Of a DNA stretch of 10,937 nucleotides, positions 6,659 to 10,937 are shown in pieces (positions within the stretch are counted from its first letter, which is position 1; every line of letters starts with the position of its first letter). This DNA is from Vulcanimicrobiota bacterium. GTDB taxonomy: Bacteria; Vulcanimicrobiota; Vulcanimicrobiia; Vulcanimicrobiales; Vulcanimicrobiaceae. A model generated the notes under the pieces. It was not told the origin of the DNA, made no database searches, and was given only the letters and a program-made list of their open reading frames with translations. Made by a program: the position numbers and the translations under genes. Location: the NCBI GenBank assembly GCA_027306845.1, contig DAHUYY010000046.1, positions 1 to 10,937 of the forward strand, given 5' to 3'.

Positions 6659-7090
6659 CTACGCCGGGCCACCGCGATGGGTCGCCATATCGAACCACTC
6701 TTCGAAGATATAGATCGGGCCGATCAACAGGTAGATAACGTTCTCGAGGAATTTCGGTTTGCTGCCTTCGAAGCGGTGCCCGACGAGCTGAAAGACCCAT
6801 CCGATGACGAAGGCCGCCAGGCCGATCTGCCACCCGAGGTGCGATCCGAGCGCGTACAGCACGGCAAAAGCGATCGCCGAGAGCAGCGTCCCGAGAAAAT
6901 CGAGGGTCGCGTAATAGGCGAGCGTTGCGACGAGGAGAACGAGCGCGAGATCGATCGGCCCGAGGCGGAGGCTCGCGGCGATTGCGATGAGGCCGAGCAC
7001 GATCGTGGGGATGCCGATGAAGTGGCAGAGCCGGTTGCGCGGATCGCGGTGGTAGGCAGCGTATTCGCTGAAGAGCTCCGCTTTCGTCAT
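6659..7090 (-). CDS. Mpo1-like (DUF962) membrane protein
   Basis: A 143-residue integral membrane protein of the DUF962/Mpo1 type. The N-terminal motif YHRDPRNRLCHFIGIP (residues 13-28) supplies His14 and His23; the second motif FQLVGHRFEGSKP (100-112) supplies His105 and Glu108. Between and after them are four hydrophobic segments at about 26-41, 46-80, 88-103 and 118-132. The yeast homologue Mpo1 is an iron-dependent dioxygenase of 2-hydroxy fatty acids in alpha-oxidation and uses such conserved histidines. Bacterial members are mostly uncharacterised, so a lipid-oxidation role here is inference from the family. The ATG at 7090 begins 7 bases after the stop of the TonB-dependent receptor gene and has no clear ribosome site of its own, suggesting expression by reinitiation or coupling. 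Confidence 0.87.
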   Translation of the reverse strand: MTKAELFSEYAAYHRDPRNRLCHFIGIPTIVLGLIAIAASLRLGPIDLALVLLVATLAYYATLDFLGTLLSAIAFAVLYALGSHLGWQIGLAAFVIGWVFQLVGHRFEGSKPKFLENVIYLLIGPIYIFEEWFDMATHRGGPA

Positions 7091-7097
7091 CGTTCGC

Positions 7098-10000
7098 TCA
7101 TGCGCCGTGAGGCGGAGGCGCCCCTCCCGGCGGCGGCGGCGTGCGGCGTTCGATATAGAGCCCGATCGTGGGAGCGTAATTCAGCTCCGGCGGCGACGCG
7201 CCGCCGAGTCCGCGGGCCTGCAGTTCCGGAGCGCTCGCAGCCGAAACGTGCGCGCACGCCATCAGCGCCCCGAAATCGCCGAGGTCGTTCGGCGTCAGCG
7301 CAAACCATGCGCGCGCGCCCGAGCCGTTCGAGACGATCTTCCAGCGCTCCGAGGGCGCCGCTCCCCGAAAATGCGCGCGGAGATCGTCGAGGCTCTGCAT
7401 CGCCACGGCGCGGAGCGCGGGCGTGCAGCGGGTGCCGCCGACGATCGCAACCGGATCCTTCGGCGCTTTCGCCGCCAGCGTGAAGACGCGAAAATTCTCT
7501 CGCCCGGGCTGCGGCGGTCGACGGACGAAATAGAGCCCGACTTGCGGCGCGAACGTCATCTCCGGGCGAAAGAAACCGGTCGACGGCGCGACGAAGAGCC
7601 CCTTTGCAGCCGCCGTCGCGGCATCGGTAATATGAATCGTCGCACAGGTAAAGAGCGCGCGAATCTCATCGATCTTCCTCGGTGCAATGGCGATGGCGTA
7701 ACCATTCGTCGATGGATGGTAGGTGAACGTAACGCCGGCAGGCGAGACGAGCGAGACGGGGGCACTCGGCGAGAGGCGACGTGTAGCCTCGGCGCGCGCT
7801 ACCTGCGCCCGCAGCGCATCGAGCAACGCGCGCGCAACGCGAGCGCGATCGGGGGTGCAGAAGCGCGATGGTTGTAGCGCAAAGGGATCGCTCGGTGGGC
7901 TACTCGGTAAGGCGGTAAATCGGTTCAATGGGCCGCGGCCGCGCGGCGGCGCAGGGCCGAGGCGCGGAGCCGTAACAACGGCATGCCGCCCGACCGCGAA
8001 CGAGTAGGTAACGCTGTAGGCGCGCGGTGCGAGCGGGCGCGCGATCGTCGGAACCTGCGCCCCACCCTGCGTCATATACGGTACCGAATATTGCGCGCTT
8101 GCAAAGATTCCGGCGTAGGCGTTGGTAATATTACTCGCGGCGACCGTCAGCGTCCCGCGCGCGAAGCGCACGTTTGCCGCGGCATCGTAGGTCGTGAACG
8201 CCGGAAGATTATTCGGATTATTGGCACCGGTATATTGCGCGTCGGCGAGCCATTCGATCGCCGAGTGCGGTGCCCTATAATCGAGCGTCAGACCGGCTCG
8301 GTGGAGTGGAACGTTCGGTGCCTGCGCGCCGGAAATCGCAATTGCATAGGGATTATCGATGCGCGGATCGTTCGATTGTAGCGTCGTCGAGGTGATATCG
8401 AAGAACGGCTCGGCGACGAGATTGCCGAGTTGCACGAACCCGGTGAGATCGGCACCGGAGTAGATGCGCGTCACGCCGCCGACCGGCGTCGCAAAATAGA
8501 GTTGCGACGGAGCGAGCGGCGGAGCGGCGGCGCCGCAGCCGGCCTGCGACGCGTACGCACCTTGCACTTGCGCGAGATAGGCGGGAGATATCGTACCATC
8601 GGCGAGCAGCACGCTGCCATTGACCTGCGTCGGCAGCACGACGCCCCGCTGCACCTGTCGATAGAGTGCAAGCGAGAGCGCACTGCGCGCGAAGCGATGG
8701 GTCGCGCTCGCATCGAGCGAGGACGATGAGCTCGCCCCGGGCTCGTCGCCGGGGGCGACGCCGTATCCGACGCTCCGGCTCCCTCCGCACTCAAACTGCA
8801 GCGAGGCCGGGTCGCTCAACGCTCGATTGCGGCCGAAATTCGGTGCGTTTCCCGAGAGCGCGTAACTCAGCGCGTAGCTATCGTTTGCATCGGCATGCCA
8901 ACTCGCGCCAACGCTTCCCAGGGCGCTCCCGCCGCTGTAGCTTGCATGCGTCACTCCCAACGACGCGTTCCACGATAGCTTATCGTTCGCGCGGATGCGA
9001 TCGCTGAGTTGAAGAGCGCCGTAACTCCCCTGCTGTTGCGCGCTATAGAATGTTGCGTTGCTTGCCACCAGCGGCGTTGATACCTGCGACGAGTTCGTAT
9101 CGTAGGCGAGTATAGAGAGCGTATGTTGCCGCATCGCCGGCAGTTCGGCGGAGAGGGTGAATCCGGTCGAGCGCATTTGCATGCTGCTCCCCGCCGGTGC
9201 GGCGACGCCGTCGATAAAACGATTCCGCAGATCGAAGAGATTGCTTCCGACGGTTCCGTAGAGCGTTGCGGAGATCGCCGTCGCACCGGTGAGGAGTTGG
9301 TCGCCGAGTGAGTAGAGCGAGAAACTTCCCGAGACGTTATTGCCCGGCCCGTAGCCGCAGGGCAGCGTCGCGGTTACCCGCAAGCAGAGCAGCCCGATGC
9401 TGCGCGTTGAATTGATAAAACTCGCGGCCAACGTCTGGTCGCCCGGCAACCGCAGGTTCGCTTTGAGCAGATCGCCGGCGACCCAGATGCCGCCGTCGTG
9501 GACGTAATCGAGTCCGCTGCCGTCGAGGTAGCGCATGCCGTCGGCGAGGCTCGGGCTCGTGCGCGTCGTACTCATGGCGGCGATCCCGAGATTCCCCAGC
9601 GATCCGGTGAGTCCGAGCGACTCGTTATTGCGCCCGTTACTTCCCGTCGAAATCGTTCCTTGGCTCTGCCAGGAGAGCGTCGGTTCGAGGGTGCGAAAAT
9701 CGACGCCGCCGCCGAGCCCGCCGATCTGCGGGCCGTGGTGCACCGAGGCACCGGTAAAGAGGTCGGTTGCAAACATCCGCAGATCGCCCGCACTCCCCGG
9801 TGCGTTGAGCGGAATACCGTCGAGCGTCATCGCGGTTTGGCTCGCGTCGTGCCCGTCGAGCGAGATCGTCTCGGCGGCGTCGGTGTCATCGCTGCTCGAG
9901 GTAATGCTGACGCCGGAGAGTTTCGCGAGTGCATCGGCGAGATCGCCGGAGAGTTTGCGTTGTGCGGAATCGGCACCGATGGAATCGGTCGAAATGCGAA

Positions 10001-10376
10001 CGCTCGAGACCGAATGAACGACGGCAATAACGCGGAGATCGCTACTGGGGGCGAGGGCGACCGCAAGATTGACGCGTTCGCCGTCGAGCACCTCGAAGGG
10101 CGCCGAGGTGACCGCGCGATAGCCGCGTGCGAAGACGCGCACGCGATAGATCCCAGCCGGAGCATCGGTGAAGAGAACGCCGCCCGAACTCGTCGCAATT
10201 TCGCTGGCAAGGATCGGTCCATCGAGAATCACGCGGGCGAGCGGAATGGGGCTCTTCGTTTTGGCATCGGTAATCGCAAGCCCGATCGTCCCACCGGAGC
10301 TCTGTGCGAAGGCAGTCGCGGGAGCGACCAGCGCGAGCAATGTGAGTGTGACGATCGGAAGGAGGCGACGGATCAT
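7098..10376 (-). CDS. TonB-dependent receptor with N-terminal carboxypeptidase-regulatory-like domain and C-terminal duplicated extension
   Basis: A 1092-residue outer-membrane protein. Residues 1-25 form a signal peptide (MIRR, a hydrophobic core, then AFAQ). A carboxypeptidase-regulatory-like beta domain covers about 28-110 (GLAITDAKTKSPIPLARVILDG and the GIYRVRVFARGY strand). A plug-like domain at about 135-235 carries LSGVSI, LDGIPLNAPG and GGLGGGVDFRTL. Residues from about 235 to 797 alternate short beta strands with loops, as in a 22-stranded barrel. A cysteine pair, C331 and C340, may close an extracellular loop. The last barrel strand is probably AYSVTYSFAVG (786-796). The chain does not stop there: a Pro/Gly/Arg-rich linker and two Cys-paired repeats fill 800-1092. 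The ATG at 10376 gives a complete signal peptide; its ribosome site is weak (GGAG 16 bases away). The substrate is unknown; such receptors import siderophores, cobalamin, glycans or other large ligands. The gene follows a histidine kinase gene by 57 bases. Confidence 0.88.
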   Translation of the reverse strand: MIRRLLPIVTLTLLALVAPATAFAQSSGGTIGLAITDAKTKSPIPLARVILDGPILASEIATSSGGVLFTDAPAGIYRVRVFARGYRAVTSAPFEVLDGERVNLAVALAPSSDLRVIAVVHSVSSVRISTDSIGADSAQRKLSGDLADALAKLSGVSITSSSDDTDAAETISLDGHDASQTAMTLDGIPLNAPGSAGDLRMFATDLFTGASVHHGPQIGGLGGGVDFRTLEPTLSWQSQGTISTGSNGRNNESLGLTGSLGNLGIAAMSTTRTSPSLADGMRYLDGSGLDYVHDGGIWVAGDLLKANLRLPGDQTLAASFINSTRSIGLLCLRVTATLPCGYGPGNNVSGSFSLYSLGDQLLTGATAISATLYGTVGSNLFDLRNRFIDGVAAPAGSSMQMRSTGFTLSAELPAMRQHTLSILAYDTNSSQVSTPLVASNATFYSAQQQGSYGALQLSDRIRANDKLSWNASLGVTHASYSGGSALGSVGASWHADANDSYALSYALSGNAPNFGRNRALSDPASLQFECGGSRSVGYGVAPGDEPGASSSSSLDASATHRFARSALSLALYRQVQRGVVLPTQVNGSVLLADGTISPAYLAQVQGAYASQAGCGAAAPPLAPSQLYFATPVGGVTRIYSGADLTGFVQLGNLVAEPFFDITSTTLQSNDPRIDNPYAIAISGAQAPNVPLHRAGLTLDYRAPHSAIEWLADAQYTGANNPNNLPAFTTYDAAANVRFARGTLTVAASNITNAYAGIFASAQYSVPYMTQGGAQVPTIARPLAPRAYSVTYSFAVGRHAVVTAPRLGPAPPRGRGPLNRFTALPSSPPSDPFALQPSRFCTPDRARVARALLDALRAQVARAEATRRLSPSAPVSLVSPAGVTFTYHPSTNGYAIAIAPRKIDEIRALFTCATIHITDAATAAAKGLFVAPSTGFFRPEMTFAPQVGLYFVRRPPQPGRENFRVFTLAAKAPKDPVAIVGGTRCTPALRAVAMQSLDDLRAHFRGAAPSERWKIVSNGSGARAWFALTPNDLGDFGALMACAHVSAASAPELQARGLGGASPPELNYAPTIGLYIERRTPPPPGGAPPPHGA
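7143..7427 (-). repeat. second copy of C-terminal protein module (receptor residues 984-1078)
   Basis: The second module starts CTP, then SLDDLRAHFRGA, matches the first copy again at AWFALTPNDLGDFGALMACA, and closes with ELNYAPTIGLYIERRTPPP. Cysteines are C984 and C1041, 57 residues apart against 71 in the first copy, with the difference in the middle of the module. Similarity is visible only in the protein; the DNA copies are too diverged to be a recent duplication. A proline-rich tail follows. Confidence 0.6.
7518..7859 (-). repeat. first copy of C-terminal protein module (receptor residues 840-953)
   Basis: This encodes the first of two diverged tandem modules in the receptor extension. 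It opens with CTP followed by an amphipathic helix containing LLDALRAQ, then beta segments, then YAIAIAPRKIDEIRALFTCA, and closes with EMTFAPQVGLYFVRRPP. The two cysteines, C840 and C911, match those of the second copy in relative position and could form a disulfide in the periplasm or outside the cell. The family is not recognised. Confidence 0.6.
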
Positions 10377-10433
10377 CGCACTATCATGGTCGCTCCAACT
10401 TTATTTTTGCTGAGGAGCTTTCGCGACGGGGCG
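10377..10433. other. 57-base gap between histidine kinase and receptor genes
   Basis: This gap is more AT-rich than its surroundings in its centre (a run of A/T at 10399-10408). I see no convincing terminator: the only stem, GCT/AGC around 10410, has 3 bp. On the minus strand TAAAGT is a poor -10 candidate. Cotranscription of the receptor with the kinase is possible, but a separate promoter cannot be excluded. Confidence 0.3.
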
Positions 10434-10937
10434 CTACGCTGCGAGGAGCTCGATGGTAACCGCCGTGCCGCCCGGCCCGCTCTCGATCTCGATCCTCCCG
10501 CCGGCGCGTTCGACCGCTCGTTTGGCGATCGAAAGCCCGAGCCCGCTCCCGGTGATCTCGCCGCGCTGATCGCCGCGATAGAAGCGTTCGAATGCGTGCA
10601 GACGCTCGAGCTCGCTCATCCCCGGTCCTTCGTCGCGCACGACGATGCGAACGCGCCCACCTTCGCGCGAACCACGCAGGTGGATCGCCGCATCGGGAGC
10701 GTACTTCAGCGCGTTCTCGACCACGTTCCAGAGCGCTTCGCCGATCTCACGCGGGTCGGCAACGACGGCCAACTCCCCGTCTACCCGATAATCGATGTTC
10801 CGATGTTCGTCAACACGGCGCGCCGCATCGACTTGGTCGCGAAGCAATTGCGCAACGTCGAGGCGTTCGGAGAGCGGTGCGGCCTCGGAATCGAGACGCG
10901 ACAAACGCACCAGCCGATCGATGAGGTTGCGCATGTG
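10434..10937 (-). CDS. sensor histidine kinase, C-terminal part only (N-terminus beyond window)
   Basis: The visible 167 residues hold the end of the dimerisation helices (MRNLIDRLVRLSRLD) and a complete HATPase domain. Counting from the Met at 10934, the N box ENALKYAP is at 73-80, the G1 box DEGPGM at 101-106, the F box FERFYRG at 115-121 and the G2 box GSGLGLSIAK at 129-138; the chain ends TAVTIELLAA. The sequence is open to the right edge and that Met is internal to the helix, so it should not be taken as the start. The phospho-accepting His, any sensor domain and membrane segments are outside the window, as is the expected response regulator gene. The kinase belongs to the common EnvZ/PhoR-like class; its signal and its link to the downstream receptor are unknown. 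Confidence 0.93.
   Translation of the reverse strand, partial: HMRNLIDRLVRLSRLDSEAAPLSERLDVAQLLRDQVDAARRVDEHRNIDYRVDGELAVVADPREIGEALWNVVENALKYAPDAAIHLRGSREGGRVRIVVRDEGPGMSELERLHAFERFYRGDQRGEITGSGLGLSIAKRAVERAGGRIEIESGPGGTAVTIELLAA

Noticed and set aside
7910..7980. Possible frameshift or lost stop joining two genes at the receptor linker
   Set aside because: The frame is open and codon use looks similar on both sides. No second signal peptide or start with a ribosome site was seen at the linker. It remains the main alternative explanation for the C-terminal extension and is listed as a refutation test.

Overview
The window (GC-rich, about 60% by eye) is densely packed bacterial DNA. I see no insertion sequences, phage genes, CRISPR arrays, tRNAs or rRNAs. 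A TonB-dependent receptor with a signal peptide implies an outer membrane, so the host is a diderm. The CxxC-x17-CxxC zinc-ribbon protein and the receptor style suggest an uncultured lineage such as Candidatus Eremiobacterota (WPS-2). That placement is an inference with low to moderate confidence.

Left part (1-4457, minus strand): a tightly coupled three-gene operon. It starts with a PYROXD2/phytoene-desaturase-like FAD oxidoreductase (start 4457). Next is a two-domain flavoenzyme fusing an aromatic-CoA monooxygenase to an Old Yellow Enzyme-type reductase, with the architecture of 2-aminobenzoyl-CoA monooxygenase/reductase or salicylyl-CoA 5-hydroxylase/oxidoreductase. Last is a short-chain dehydrogenase cut by the left edge. 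Both junctions are 4-base GTGA start/stop overlaps. The likely theme is aerobic breakdown of an aromatic acid as its CoA thioester.

Middle (4483-6170, plus strand): a divergent transporter pair, a 67-residue DUF3311 membrane protein and a sodium:solute symporter, coupled by an ATGA overlap and resembling the YhjC/YhjB pair of Bacillus subtilis. Only 25 bases separate the two divergent starts, so uptake and catabolism may share a control region. The substrate cannot be read from the sequence.

Right part (6167-10937, minus strand): reading in the direction of transcription, the C-terminal half of a sensor histidine kinase (cut by the right edge), a 1092-residue TonB-dependent receptor, a Mpo1-like (DUF962) membrane protein 7 bases after it, a probable terminator, a leader of about 125 bases, and a 110-residue double zinc-ribbon protein. 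The zinc-ribbon gene converges on the symporter gene, with a 4-base TTAA stop overlap.

The most unusual feature is the receptor C-terminus. After the expected last barrel strand it continues for about 290 residues containing two diverged copies of a Cys-paired module, which I do not recognise.
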